The notes under the pieces: model-generated | Told to the model about the DNA's origin: nothing | What the model saw: only the letters and a program-made list of their open reading frames with translations | Databases searched by the model: none | Made by a program: the position numbers and the translations under genes | Shown here: piece after piece, positions 33,710 through 41,726 of the stretch | Position numbering within the stretch: the stretch's first letter is position 1 | How the letters are laid out: each line of letters opens with the position of its first letter | Assembly: GCA_052139675.1 (NCBI GenBank) | Contig: JBKQWE010000053.1 | Coordinates: 9,797 to 73,796 of the forward strand | Source of the DNA: JBEKCB01 sp052139675 | GTDB lineage: Bacteria > Planctomycetota > Brocadiia > CAIUPP01 | Length of the DNA: 64,000 nucleotides | Reading direction: 5' to 3'

Positions 33710-33791
33710 AATACTTTTCCTTCTCTTAGCACTCACTACCGCGACCGTCGCTTTCATTTTACACTTTTCACTTTCCATTTTTCACTTTGCA
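33667..33791. repeat. simple GTGAAAAGTGC-type repeat with perfect inverted arms
   Basis: TGCAAAGTGAAAAAT (33667-33681) is mirrored exactly at 33777-33791. The left side is part of a run of AAAGTGC units (33655-33680), the right side of TTTTCACTTTC units (33764-33785). Read on the minus strand, the left run encodes the signal-peptide core SLCTLHFALCILLF of the Memo-AMMECR1 lipoprotein, and the right run covers the end of the DedA gene. Confidence 0.75.
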
Positions 33792-34432
33792 GTCCGTCGT
33801 TTCTCCCGCCAGGCTCGATACGCCTCGATGACCGCCGGCATGACGGAGAGCACGATGATGACCATGGTGACGACGCTGAGATGGTCGCGGACGATCTGCA
33901 GCCGGCCGATCGAATATCCGGCCAGCACGAGCAGCGTCACCCAGCCGGCGCCGCCGATGACGTTGTAGGAGATGAACCGCGCGTAGCTCATCCGGCCGAT
34001 CCCGGCGACGAAGGGCGCGAACGTGCGGATGATCGGCATGAACCGCGCGATGATGATCGTCTCGCCGCCGTACTTCTCGTAGAACCGGTGCGCGCGATTG
34101 AGATGCTCCGGATTGAAAAGCAGCGACTTGGGCTTCTTGAACACCTTCGGCCCGATGAAATGCCCGGCCGAGTAGTTCACCGTGTCGCCGAGGATCGCCG
34201 CCGCCGACAGGATCAGGATCAGCAGCACCGGGTTCACCACGGCGCTCCCGACGGCGACGAAACCCGCGAGGAATAGCAGCGAGTCGCCCGGCAGGAACGG
34301 AGTCACCACCAGGCCGGTCTCGGCGAATATGATCACGAACATCAGCCCGTACACCCAGGCCCCGTGCGCATCCACGAACGCGGGAAGATGCTTGTCGAGA
34401 TGCAGGAAGTATTCCTTGAACAGTTCGATCAT
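33782..34432 (-). CDS. DedA-family membrane protein
   Basis: 216 residues with the SNARE-associated DedA domain: FAETGLVVTPFLPGDSLLF with the conserved acid-Pro-G-(D/E) element, and the second motif ARFMPIIRTFAPFVAGIGRM. Four to five membrane segments are seen. Family members recycle undecaprenyl phosphate or other lipids across the inner membrane and matter for envelope stability and membrane potential. The AATTTTTCACTTTGCA repeat encodes its last residues, and the TAG stop lies next to the Memo-AMMECR1 leader. A perfect minus-strand TATAAT (34473-34468) upstream lacks a good -35. Confidence 0.9.
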   Translation of the reverse strand: MIELFKEYFLHLDKHLPAFVDAHGAWVYGLMFVIIFAETGLVVTPFLPGDSLLFLAGFVAVGSAVVNPVLLILILSAAAILGDTVNYSAGHFIGPKVFKKPKSLLFNPEHLNRAHRFYEKYGGETIIIARFMPIIRTFAPFVAGIGRMSYARFISYNVIGGAGWVTLLVLAGYSIGRLQIVRDHLSVVTMVIIVLSVMPAVIEAYRAWREKRRTAK

Positions 34433-34468
34433 TCTTCACCTTTTTCCATGGGCCCTGATGCGGCGATA

Positions 34469-36457
34469 TTATAGAGTATTACGTTCTGCGTTCTCGGTCC
34501 ACTCGCGATAAAGCGCTTCGAGCTCGCGGCAGACCTTTTCGTACTGCCTCGGCGTCTCGCGCGCTTTGACCGGGTCGGAATAGAGTTCGGGCTTTGCGAG
34601 GTCCTCCTCGAGGCGGTTCTTCTCCGCTTCCATGCGCGCGATGTCGCCTTCGAGGCGGGCGAGCCGGTTCTTCGAAAGCGGCCGGCCCTCCTTCGCTGAA
34701 GCTTCGGAGGGCAAGCGGGGAGACTTTTTCTGCCTGGGCGCCGCGGACTGCGCGAGCGCGGCGGCTTCCTGCCGCTGGCTCTCGTACGTCTCGTAATTGC
34801 CGAGGACCAGCTTCGGCGCGCCGCCGGCGCCGTCGAGCACGAGCAATTTCTGCGCGAGCCGGTTGATGAAGTAGCGGTCGTGCGAGACCATGATCAGCGT
34901 GCCGCCGTAGGTCTCGAGCGCGGCCTCGAGCGCCTCGCGCGAGGCGATGTCCAGGTGGTTCGTCGGCTCGTCGAGCACCAGCGCGTTGGGGCGGTCCACC
35001 ATCAGGCAGGCCAGCGCCACGCGCGTGCGCTCGCCGCCGCTCAGGTCGCACAGCCGCTTGCCGACCGCGTCGTCGCCGCTGAAGAGGAACCGGCCGAGGA
35101 GGCTGCGCACGGCGACTTCGTCCTGCTTGCGGTCGCGCGCCCACACCGTCTCGAGGACGGTCTGTTCGGAGTTCAGCCCGGTCGGCTCCTGCGGCAGGTA
35201 GCCGAAGTGGACCTGGTGGCCGACGTAGAGCGTGCCGCCGTCGGGCTCCGCCTCGCCGAGGAGGATCCTGAGCAGCGTGGTCTTGCCGGAGCCGTTCGGG
35301 CCGATGATGGCGACGCGCTCGCCGCGGGCGACTTCGAGGTCGAGGCCGCGGAAGAGCGCGCGCTCGCCGAAGCGCTTCGTGAGCGCCTCGCCGCGGACGC
35401 ACGTCTCGCCCGATTCGCGCCGCGGCTGGAACCGGACGGCGATCTTCCGGTGGTGCGTCGGCGCGGCGATGCGCTCGACCCGGTCGAGCCGCTTCTGCCG
35501 CCCGCGCGCCTCTCGGCCGCGCTGCGCGGCGTGGTAGCGCCGGATGAAATCCTCCTCCTTCTCGATGAACGCGCGCTGCTCCTGGTACTTGCGCGTCTGC
35601 TCCAGGCGGTGAAGCTCCTTCTGCCCGGCGTACTGCGTGTAGTTGCCCGGATATTCCGTGACGCGGCCGGCGTCGAGGTCGAGGATCTTCTTCACGGTGC
35701 GGTCGAGGAAGAGGCGGTCGTGAGAGACGATCAGCGCGGCGCCGCGGAACTTTTTCTGGAGGTACGTCTCAAGCCATTCGATGCCGGCGAGGTCCAGGTG
35801 GTTGGTGGGCTCGTCGAGGAGCAGCAGTTCGGCGTCGCGCAGCAGCAGGCGCGCGAGGGCCAGGCGGGTGCGCTCGCCGCCGCTGAGGACGGAGACGGGC
35901 CGCGCGAATTCGTCGCGCGTGAAGCCCAGGCCCATCAGCGCCGCCTCCGTGCGGCTCTCGTGCTCGTAGCCGCCGGCGTGCTCGAACTGCGCTTGCAGCG
36001 CGCCGAGCTGCCGGAGCAGGTGGTGGCGCGGGTCCGCCTGCGAGCCCGATCTTCGCAGCTCCGCCGCTCCCGCTCTTCGTAGCTCCGCCACTCCGGCGGG
36101 CGAAGAAGAGCCGGCGGGCGGAGGAGAGTCGGCGATCTCGCGCTCCAGCTCGCGCATTCGCCGTTCCGTCTCGAGCAGTTCGGCGAAGGCGCCCAGCGCG
36201 GCGTCGTGCAGGCTCATCTCCGGGGACAGGTCGGGCTCCTGCTCCATGAAGCCGATGCGCAGGCCCTTGCGGCGGTCCACCCGGCCGGAATCGGGCTGCG
36301 CGGCGCCGGCGATGATCCGCAGCAGCGTCGTCTTGCCCGACCCGTTCGCCCCGATCAGCCCGACCGCCTCGCCCTCGTGCAAGCTGAGTGCGGCCGCATC
36401 GAGCACGCGGCGGCCGGAGAACATCATGCTGACTTCATTCAGCGTTACGAGGGCCAT
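34469..36457 (-). CDS. ABC-F ATP-binding protein (Uup/EttA class)
   Basis: 662 residues with two nucleotide-binding domains: Walker A GANGSGKTT (about 36-44) and GPNGSGKTT in the second half, signatures LSGGERTRLALARLL and LSGGERTRVALACLM, and Walker B LLLLDEPTNHLD and LVLDEPTNHLD. The linker (YHAAQRGREARGRQKRLDRV) and a C-terminal coiled coil (LARLEGDIARMEAEKNRLEE) fit Uup. ABC-F proteins act on ribosomes, not in transport. Two repeats are inserted in frame: AELRRAGAAELRRSG (about 120-135) and LPSEASAKEG (about 585-595). The start overlaps the upstream gene by 23 bp. Confidence 0.92.
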   Translation of the reverse strand: MALVTLNEVSMMFSGRRVLDAAALSLHEGEAVGLIGANGSGKTTLLRIIAGAAQPDSGRVDRRKGLRIGFMEQEPDLSPEMSLHDAALGAFAELLETERRMRELEREIADSPPPAGSSSPAGVAELRRAGAAELRRSGSQADPRHHLLRQLGALQAQFEHAGGYEHESRTEAALMGLGFTRDEFARPVSVLSGGERTRLALARLLLRDAELLLLDEPTNHLDLAGIEWLETYLQKKFRGAALIVSHDRLFLDRTVKKILDLDAGRVTEYPGNYTQYAGQKELHRLEQTRKYQEQRAFIEKEEDFIRRYHAAQRGREARGRQKRLDRVERIAAPTHHRKIAVRFQPRRESGETCVRGEALTKRFGERALFRGLDLEVARGERVAIIGPNGSGKTTLLRILLGEAEPDGGTLYVGHQVHFGYLPQEPTGLNSEQTVLETVWARDRKQDEVAVRSLLGRFLFSGDDAVGKRLCDLSGGERTRVALACLMVDRPNALVLDEPTNHLDIASREALEAALETYGGTLIMVSHDRYFINRLAQKLLVLDGAGGAPKLVLGNYETYESQRQEAAALAQSAAPRQKKSPRLPSEASAKEGRPLSKNRLARLEGDIARMEAEKNRLEEDLAKPELYSDPVKARETPRQYEKVCRELEALYREWTENAERNTL
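34687..34712. repeat. 26-bp palindromic insert within the ABC-F gene
   Basis: CCCTCC at one end pairs with GGAGGG at the other, with a GAAGCTTC palindrome inside. It is read in frame as LPSEASAKEG between the second ATPase domain and the coiled coil, where the family has no conserved sequence. Confidence 0.5.
36051..36094. repeat. 24-bp tandem repeat within the ABC-F gene
   Basis: CTTCGCAGCTCCGCCGCTCC (36051-36070) and CTTCGTAGCTCCGCCACTCC (36075-36094) differ at two of 20 positions with a 24-bp period. The minus strand encodes two AELRR units inside a linker of the first ATPase domain. Confidence 0.6.
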
Positions 36458-37310
36458 TGGGTCTCACTGACCGGCGTTTGAACGTCTTCTCGACCTCTCC
36501 GACCATTTTGAGGAGGATATACCGCAGCGGCTTGGCGTAAGAGCGATAGTTGCGCCAGATGAAGCGGAGGCTCTGCCGGCACCACTTGGACCGGCGGAGC
36601 GCGCGCAGAATGGCGGCGCGCGCGCGGGCGCGTTCTTCGGCGCCGCGGCGGTCCAGCCAGCCCTCGCCGCGCGGCTCGATGTACGGCAGCTCCGCGAGGA
36701 GCGGCGCGTAAATACGCCCCAGCTCCGCGCGGCCGGCTTCGAGGATCGAGCGGACCTTGGCCGACTTGTTCTCCGGGCGCACCTCGGCGCGGTAGCTCAG
36801 GCCGACGATCTCGCGCAGCATCTCTTCGGTGGTGAACTCGCGCGGGACCAGATTCAGCGCGCAGGCGAGCGCCTCGCGGCGCGCGGAGAGGATCGCCTGG
36901 TCCACCGCCGGCGTCGAGCGGATCATCCGCAGCGGCTTCTGCATGCGGCCCTTGACGGTCCACCAGTCGTGGACGCAGAACTCGGCCAGGCTGCGCTCGT
37001 CGAGCACGGCCAGCTTCACCTCGACGCCGTCCTCCCGGAGCGCGTAGAAGAGCGGGCCGGCGCGGTTGAGGCGGATCTGCTCCTCGGGCGTGCTCGGCAC
37101 GTTGAGGCAGGTGCGATAGAACTCCGCGTTGGCGCGATGGAACGCCTCGGCGTCGCGGACGATCAGCCAGAAATCGAACGCGCTCCCGCGGCGCGCCTGG
37201 CCGTAGACGCGCGACCCGTACGCGATCAGCGCGGCGACGTGCTCGCCGTACCGCGCAAGCAGCTTCTGAGCCACCGCGTCAATCGCCTCGGGCGAACGCT
37301 CGTCGGCCAT
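36435..37310 (-). CDS. Tam41-like CDP-diacylglycerol synthase
   Basis: 291 residues from ATG 37310. The pattern matches the mitochondrial Tam41/Mmp37 nucleotidyltransferase family: AALIAYGSRVYGQARRGSAF with the GS motif and a following FDFWLIV acid, FHRANAEFYRTCLNVPS, VKLAVLDERSLAEFCVHDWW then GRMQKPLRMI, and LREIVGLSYRAEVRPENKSA. Tam41 makes CDP-DAG from phosphatidic acid and CTP, feeding phospholipid synthesis. Bacteria normally use the membrane enzyme CdsA, so this soluble type is notable. Its 3' end overlaps the ABC-F start by 23 bp. Confidence 0.75.
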   Translation of the reverse strand: MADERSPEAIDAVAQKLLARYGEHVAALIAYGSRVYGQARRGSAFDFWLIVRDAEAFHRANAEFYRTCLNVPSTPEEQIRLNRAGPLFYALREDGVEVKLAVLDERSLAEFCVHDWWTVKGRMQKPLRMIRSTPAVDQAILSARREALACALNLVPREFTTEEMLREIVGLSYRAEVRPENKSAKVRSILEAGRAELGRIYAPLLAELPYIEPRGEGWLDRRGAEERARARAAILRALRRSKWCRQSLRFIWRNYRSYAKPLRYILLKMVGEVEKTFKRRSVRPNGPRNAE

Positions 37311-37358
37311 GGATTGAACCGAAAGGAACCGGCCGGAACCGGCCGCGTCAAAGAAGCA

Positions 37359-37387
37359 ATCATACAACGAAACGCCGGTTCTGTAAA
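37359..37387 (-). promoter_or_regulatory. promoter of the Tam41-like/ABC-F unit
   Basis: Minus strand TTTACA (37387-37382), 17 bp, TATGAT (37364-37359), with TG directly before the -10. The leader to ATG 37310 is about 40 nt. Confidence 0.5.
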
Positions 37388-37431
37388 TCCTTCCGGGACA
37401 GGATCGGCGGCCTGGAGTGCGGGTCACTCAC

Positions 37432-38514
37432 CTACGGTTTCGCTGCGTCGTCCGGCGCGGGCGCGGGCTGGTCCCGCGGGCGGCGGAAGCGGACCGGGCC
37501 GAGCATCGTGGCGGCCCAGCGGGAATCCTCATGATTTTCCAAGGCGATCTTGACGATGGTCGTAAGCGGCACCGAAAGAACCGCGCCGATCGGCCCCAGG
37601 ACCCAGCCCCAGAAGATCAAGGATACGAATACGACCATCGCCGACAGCCCGCCGATCCCTTCAGCCATGAGCCGGGGTTCCAGGATGGCGATGCACGCAT
37701 TAACGCACGAATAGGCCAGGATCGCCAGCAGCGCGTGGCCGACGCCCAACTGGACCAGGGCAAGGAGCACCCCGGGAATGGCCGCGAGCAGCGGTCCGAC
37801 ATAGGGCACGAAGTGGAGCAGGAAGGCGAGCAATCCCCAGATCACGGCATAATCCACGCCGATGATCACGAGGCACAGCCAGACCGCCAGACCTGCGGCC
37901 GCGCTGGTGAGCGTTTTGATGAGCAGGTATCGCTGCGCGGCCTTGCCGAATTTCTCGAAGGCGCTCAGCGCCTTTTCCGGGTCATTGACGGCGGCATGAA
38001 GCTTCCACTGGAAGCTGGACACTTCCATCAGGATGAACCCCGCCATGAACAGGATCATCAGTCCATTGCCGACCAGCAGCACCCCGGCTGAGACGACGCT
38101 CTGGATCAGCGCCTTTCCCGGGGCAAAGTAGTCGGCAAGCCCCTGCGCCGACAGGAGGATATTCCTGCTGTTGAGCCAAGCGAAAAGGGCGGTGGTCCGA
38201 AGGTCCATCCGGGCCTCGTAATCCGGCAGCGCCTTGCTGAAGGCGTTCGCGGCTATGACCGCGAAGGTGGCCAGGACCGATCCGATCACGAAAAGCGCCG
38301 CGGCGATCAGCAAAACCGCCAGGAGGTTCGGCACGCCCTTGTACCGCAGCCAGTCCAGGATCGGCAGGCAGACGACGGCGATGAACACGGCCAGGAGGAA
38401 CGGTACGATCAGTTCGCGGGCCGCGCGCATGCCGGCGATAATGACCACCAGCGCCGCAGCAGTTAAAAGGATCCGCATCGGCTTGGAAAAACGATCTTTG
38501 TCTTCCATGGCCAT
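37432..38514 (-). CDS. AI-2E family transporter (PerM/TqsA type)
   Basis: 360 residues with about eight membrane helices. The family pattern is clear: helices at 15-60, a long periplasmic or cytoplasmic helical section (about 75-150), then LLAFLLHFVPYVGPLLAAIP and LEPRLMAEGIGGLSAMVVFV with LGPIGAVLSVPLTTIVKI near the end. Members export small molecules (autoinducer-2 in TqsA) or act as Na+/H+ antiporters; which applies here is unknown. The tail is Pro/Arg-rich. A second in-frame ATG lies two codons in. It is the last gene of a minus-strand envelope-gene run. Confidence 0.88.
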   Translation of the reverse strand: MAMEDKDRFSKPMRILLTAAALVVIIAGMRAARELIVPFLLAVFIAVVCLPILDWLRYKGVPNLLAVLLIAAALFVIGSVLATFAVIAANAFSKALPDYEARMDLRTTALFAWLNSRNILLSAQGLADYFAPGKALIQSVVSAGVLLVGNGLMILFMAGFILMEVSSFQWKLHAAVNDPEKALSAFEKFGKAAQRYLLIKTLTSAAAGLAVWLCLVIIGVDYAVIWGLLAFLLHFVPYVGPLLAAIPGVLLALVQLGVGHALLAILAYSCVNACIAILEPRLMAEGIGGLSAMVVFVSLIFWGWVLGPIGAVLSVPLTTIVKIALENHEDSRWAATMLGPVRFRRPRDQPAPAPDDAAKP

Positions 38515-38557
38515 GTCTCTGAGTAACGCAGAGCGATCACGAGAAAGGCGCGAACGG

Positions 38558-38899
38558 TCAGTCCGGCTTCTTTCCCTGCGCCAGCCAGGATGCCACCAGC
38601 CCCGGCAACGCGGCGCCCGCCACGGCGGACAGCAGCGAATCGAACCAGCCGGGCGCTGCAGCCGCAGCCTTCCCGCCGGGCTTCCGCTGCAGATGCCGGG
38701 CGAGCATAAATCCCGCTCCGGCCGCGATCCCCATCACGAGGAAAGGATGGCGCTCGATCAACTTCGCCGGCCGGCACTGCTCGCCCACAGTCCCGCTCGT
38801 GGCGCGGAGCTCGATGAACATGCTTTCGACATGCTCCAGCGCCAGGAGCTCGAGCTCTTCGGGCGTCAGGTCGCTCACGCGCGGGCGGGGATCGCTCAT
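38558..38899 (-). CDS. small membrane-anchored protein with a YqjD-like tail
   Basis: 113 residues. A soluble, mostly helical N-terminus (LTPEELELLALEHVESMFIE) leads to HPFLVMGIAAGAGFMLARHL, the hydrophobic tail typical of DUF883/YqjD proteins, and a final hydrophobic helix (AGAALPGLVASWLAQG). The start overlaps the upstream stop by one base (TGATG). With the next two genes it forms a YqjD-YqjE-type cassette; in E. coli such proteins are inner-membrane and stress/stationary-phase related. Confidence 0.7.
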   Translation of the reverse strand: MSDPRPRVSDLTPEELELLALEHVESMFIELRATSGTVGEQCRPAKLIERHPFLVMGIAAGAGFMLARHLQRKPGGKAAAAAPGWFDSLLSAVAGAALPGLVASWLAQGKKPD

Positions 38900-39231
38900 C
38901 AGTCCCGCTCCTTTCGCAGCGCTCGCGCCAGCGCAATGGCAAGGAAGATCACCATCAGCGCCATCCCGACGATCATCGCGCCGGACCCAGGCGCCCCCAG
39001 ACGGCTCTCGATCCACTGGGCCGCCCCGAAAGCGAATAAGCCCACGCCCATGAAGCCGAGGCCCGCCAGCAGCAGCACCCACATCGCCTGGTCCAGCAGC
39101 CGCCGGGCGCGCCGCTCTCCTTCCGCCGCCACCATCGTGATGTAGCAGCGTAGCGCGCCCAGGGCGTGGATGAGCATACGTTGGAGATGGTCCATCAGCC
39201 CGCCCTGAGGACTGTCGTTCGGTTCGATCAT
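38899..39231 (-). CDS. phage-holin-superfamily / YqjE-like membrane protein
   Basis: 110 residues from ATG 39231. An amphipathic N-terminal helix (LQRMLIHALGALRCYITMVA, EGERRARRLL) is followed by two membrane helices (WVLLLAGLGFMGVGLFAFGA and GMALMVIFLAIALARAL), as in YqjE/DUF1469 (holin superfamily III). It sits between two proteins with YqjD-like tails, matching the E. coli yqjD-yqjE order. It is not evidence for a prophage. Confidence 0.75.
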   Translation of the reverse strand: MIEPNDSPQGGLMDHLQRMLIHALGALRCYITMVAAEGERRARRLLDQAMWVLLLAGLGFMGVGLFAFGAAQWIESRLGAPGSGAMIVGMALMVIFLAIALARALRKERD

Positions 39232-39275
39232 GTTATCGGCTCCCGCTGCTGAAACGGCATCCTCGGGTGTTCCTC

Positions 39276-39485
39276 TTAAGCCGCCTTGCGCCCGAGCAGG
39301 ATTCCGATCACGAAGCCGACGCCTGCGGCGATGCCCATCGAGGCAAAGGGATGGTCCTTGACCCATTCCGTCGTGCCTTTGACCGCGCGGTCCTTCGCCG
39401 TCCTGGCGACATCGGTGAAGTCATCCTTCAGCGCGCCCATCTTCTCGCGAAGCTCTTGGGCTTCGACCTTTGCAGTGTGTTCCAT
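39276..39485 (-). CDS. DUF883 (ElaB/YqjD-like) membrane-anchored protein
   Basis: 69 residues: a charged helix (AKVEAQELREKMGALKDDFT) and the family's C-terminal anchor HPFASMGIAAGVGFVIGILL followed by GRKAA. E. coli YqjD and ElaB are inner-membrane proteins linked to ribosomes and stress. GAGGAGGG lies 6 nt before the ATG. It begins the YqjD-YqjE-like cassette and lies 44 bp after the DUF1328 gene. Confidence 0.85.
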   Translation of the reverse strand: MEHTAKVEAQELREKMGALKDDFTDVARTAKDRAVKGTTEWVKDHPFASMGIAAGVGFVIGILLGRKAA

Positions 39486-39528
39486 GGCTAACCCTCCTCA
39501 GTGCACCTTTGTTTAAGATCGAACCCGC

Positions 39529-39693
39529 CTATTTCCGCCGCCGGGTGTGCGTTATCATCGAGATGACGAACAGCACCACGAACAGGACGAAGAGAATTTT
39601 TGCGATCTCGGCCGCCGTGCCCGCGATAAAGCCAAACCCCAGAACACCGGCGACGATGGCCACGATCAGGAAGACCAGTGCGTAATAGAGCAT
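39529..39693 (-). CDS. DUF1328 family small membrane protein (YtjA-like)
   Basis: A 54-codon gene. The protein MLYYALVFLIVAIVAGVLGF then GFIAGTAAEIAKILFVLFVV and a final MITHTRRRK is a textbook DUF1328 sequence with two membrane helices and a basic tail. GGAG lies 7 nt before ATG 39693. Relatives are small, often stress-induced inner-membrane proteins of unknown role and frequently neighbour YqjD/CsbD-type genes, as here. Confidence 0.9.
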   Translation of the reverse strand: MLYYALVFLIVAIVAGVLGFGFIAGTAAEIAKILFVLFVVLFVISMITHTRRRK

Positions 39694-39736
39694 GCGGATA
39701 CTCCTTTTTCATGGCCGGCTGCCCGCAGCCGAGTCA

Positions 39737-39874
39737 CTACCTCTCGTCATGATGATCTTCGTGGTGGTCCCGGTCATGGTCAACGCGCCAGATGCATCCG
39801 GACAGCGACATCAGCATCGGCAGAACCAGCAGAGCTAACAGCAATGTGACTTTGACTGACTTTGTCTGCCTCAT
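39737..39874 (-). CDS. small His/Asp-rich lipoprotein
   Basis: A 45-codon gene with AAAGGAGG 6 nt before ATG 39874. A signal peptide (VKVTLLLALLVLPMLM) ends in the lipobox LSGC; the mature part is only CIWRVDHDRDHHEDHHDER. Seven-plus acidic and histidine residues suggest divalent-metal binding at the membrane. It leads the run with DUF1328 and the YqjD/E-like genes. Confidence 0.75.
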   Translation of the reverse strand: MRQTKSVKVTLLLALLVLPMLMSLSGCIWRVDHDRDHHEDHHDER

Positions 39875-40103
39875 GTTCAGCCTCCTTTAGCAGATGCTCC
39901 TTGTTGATGCACCCTCTACGAGAAGTATATCGTATTAATCGTGCCGCAGGAGCGATGGACCCATGTGTTATCCGTATCGCCATAAGCAACTGGCACTTAG
40001 GCCGGCCTTCCGCCTGCTGTCCCGGCGACGGAAGACCGTGAATCGGTTCTTAACATCCGATCAGTCGGAAAATATAGGAATCCCGCCTCCAATGAGTGCT
40101 ATT

Positions 40104-41111
40104 TCATTTCTCGGACGCCGCGCCTGATACTCCCTCGTCCTGCACCGGCGTCCATGTGCTGTCCGGATTGTATTCCGTCATTGCCCGCGCGATCCGTGAA
40201 GTCTTTTCGCCCAGGTTGCTCTGATAAACTTTGCCGTCCTGGTTGACGATGAATGTCATGATGCCCGACTCGTCCCAGCGCCGCGGATAAGCCACCAGCG
40301 CGAACCCGCCGGTCAACTCGCCGCCGCTCATGTAATCCATTTTCCCGCCGGGCGCGTCCTTGCCCTGCCGGGTCAGAATCCTGAAATAGTAACCGTGGAA
40401 CGGATGCGAACCGGCGCCGATGCTCGCGCCGAAACCGGCGATATGAGCTTCCGCCACCAGCGGTCCGAACGGGCTGGGCGGTTCATTCTCCGCCGTCGGC
40501 CAGTAGAGGCCATCCTTCTTTCCGGGCGAGCTCTTGAATTTTTGCGCGTACTTCGCGCCTCCGCCCGCCTCCGCGTTCGCGGCGGAGTACTGCCGTTGCG
40601 CGGCCACATAAGCCCGGCAAACGCCAATGGCATGGAGCTCGTCCTTCCCGACGTGCCGGTTGATGATCTCCTCCTCGCCCGCCGCCGTGTCGAAATACCA
40701 CTGCCCGTTCGCCTTCACCAGCGGAATCGGCATCGGCGTGGAGTTCGGGCCGACCTCCAGAATGATTTTGTCCTCGCCCTGTTTCACCAGGTTGCAGTCC
40801 TTCGCCATCATGGCGGCGAAACTCTTCGAATTGTTCGCGTCCTGCACTTCGTCGCCGGTCAGAAGTTTATCAATCTCCGGGCCGTAAACCTGGCGCAAGG
40901 CCGCCTTATCGTTGGCTTCGGTGGCCGCCTGCAAGGCTTTAACGGCCTCCTCCGGCGACGCGAACAGCCGTTGCCCGGCTGCCGGACCCGGTTGCGCCTC
41001 CTGCTGCTGCCCCGTCGCGCGAAGGTCCGCCGAACCCGTTCCGCAACCGCCCGCCAGGAGTACCAGGGTCAAAAGACCGGCAAGACGTGTCCATCGGTTT
41101 AATAGTTTCAT
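40104..41111 (-). CDS. DUF2950 family lipoprotein
   Basis: 335 residues from ATG 41111, preceded by GAGGGAC. The signal peptide ends LLAGGC (lipobox AGGC). The body matches DUF2950: FASPEEAVKALQAATEANDK, LVKANGQWYFDTAAGEEEII, HPFHGYYFRILTRQGKDAPG and FALVAYPRRWDESGIMTFIV. DUF2950 genes usually pair with a Gly/His-rich (DUF3300-type) secreted protein; the gene upstream (41153-41491) is such a partner. Function unknown, probably envelope-associated. Confidence 0.88.
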   Translation of the reverse strand: MKLLNRWTRLAGLLTLVLLAGGCGTGSADLRATGQQQEAQPGPAAGQRLFASPEEAVKALQAATEANDKAALRQVYGPEIDKLLTGDEVQDANNSKSFAAMMAKDCNLVKQGEDKIILEVGPNSTPMPIPLVKANGQWYFDTAAGEEEIINRHVGKDELHAIGVCRAYVAAQRQYSAANAEAGGGAKYAQKFKSSPGKKDGLYWPTAENEPPSPFGPLVAEAHIAGFGASIGAGSHPFHGYYFRILTRQGKDAPGGKMDYMSGGELTGGFALVAYPRRWDESGIMTFIVNQDGKVYQSNLGEKTSRIARAMTEYNPDSTWTPVQDEGVSGAASEK

Positions 41112-41152
41112 AGGTCCCTCAGCTTTGTTTTTTGCCCAAAGAGTTGCGCGGT

Positions 41153-41491
41153 TCACCGTCCATGTCCTCCACCGCCGCCTCCGTGACCACCGCCGCCGCC
41201 GCCGCCAAAATGTCCGCCGCCGCCGCCATGGCCTCCAGAGCGCGCCGCGCCGCGGCTCTCAGCTCCGCGGTGCCCATACCGATACGTATCCCGGCCATGG
41301 TCCCGGTAATAGCCGCCGCCGAAGAAATATGTATCCGGTCCCCAGTCGTCGTAATAGCCATCGCCATAGTCACCCTCGTCGTCGTAATAACCCCCGTCGC
41401 CCACGTAACCTGCGCAGCCGGTCATGGTCGCCAGCAGCGCGATCCCCAGCGCTAACTTGATTCGGCCGACCAGCGTGTTCCCCTTGTTCAT
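41153..41491 (-). CDS. Gly/Tyr/His-rich lipoprotein, DUF2950 partner
   Basis: 112 residues from ATG 41491 with GGGAGG 6 nt upstream. The signal peptide ends in the lipobox MTGC. The mature protein is low complexity: a Tyr/Asp-rich half (GYYDDEGDYGDGYYDDWGPD) and a Gly/His-rich tail (HGGGGGHFGGGGGGGHGGGG). Such tails occur in the DUF3300 protein that pairs with DUF2950, but the DUF3300 core is missing, so it may be a shortened form. It is 41 bp upstream of the DUF2950 gene. Confidence 0.75.
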   Translation of the reverse strand: MNKGNTLVGRIKLALGIALLATMTGCAGYVGDGGYYDDEGDYGDGYYDDWGPDTYFFGGGYYRDHGRDTYRYGHRGAESRGAARSGGHGGGGGHFGGGGGGGHGGGGGGHGR

Positions 41492-41726
41492 GCGAACCTC
41501 CCCTTCGCGGAAGAAATCAAAACCGCCGCTGCCCAAGGAAACGGTATCGCAAAAGTGTGACGCGAAGACAGCCCATCTTCACCCATACACGCCCCGATGC
41601 CCATTAAGCGCTTATACCACACGGCCGCTGGGTATCCAAGCCCCGGCAAGGCCGAAAATCGGATTTTGGCATCCGTGCTAATTGCGGGAAGCGTCTTTGC
41701 ATGCCGAGTTGCGAACGAAGGGTTCC
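41492..41726. other. intergenic region between divergent genes
   Basis: Together with 41727-41814 this makes a 323-bp gap between a minus-strand and a plus-strand gene. Apart from the promoter at 41727-41755 and a weak GCCGAAAATC/GGATTTTGGC dyad near 41653-41672, I see no gene, RNA signature or strong repeat in it. The minus-strand promoter of the Gly/His-rich lipoprotein must lie here but no good boxes stand out. Confidence 0.5.

Noticed and set aside
38899..39231. Holin-like protein as evidence for a prophage
   Set aside because: The neighbours are YqjD-like and DUF1328 genes, and no phage structural, lysis or integrase genes are present; it fits the YqjE group.
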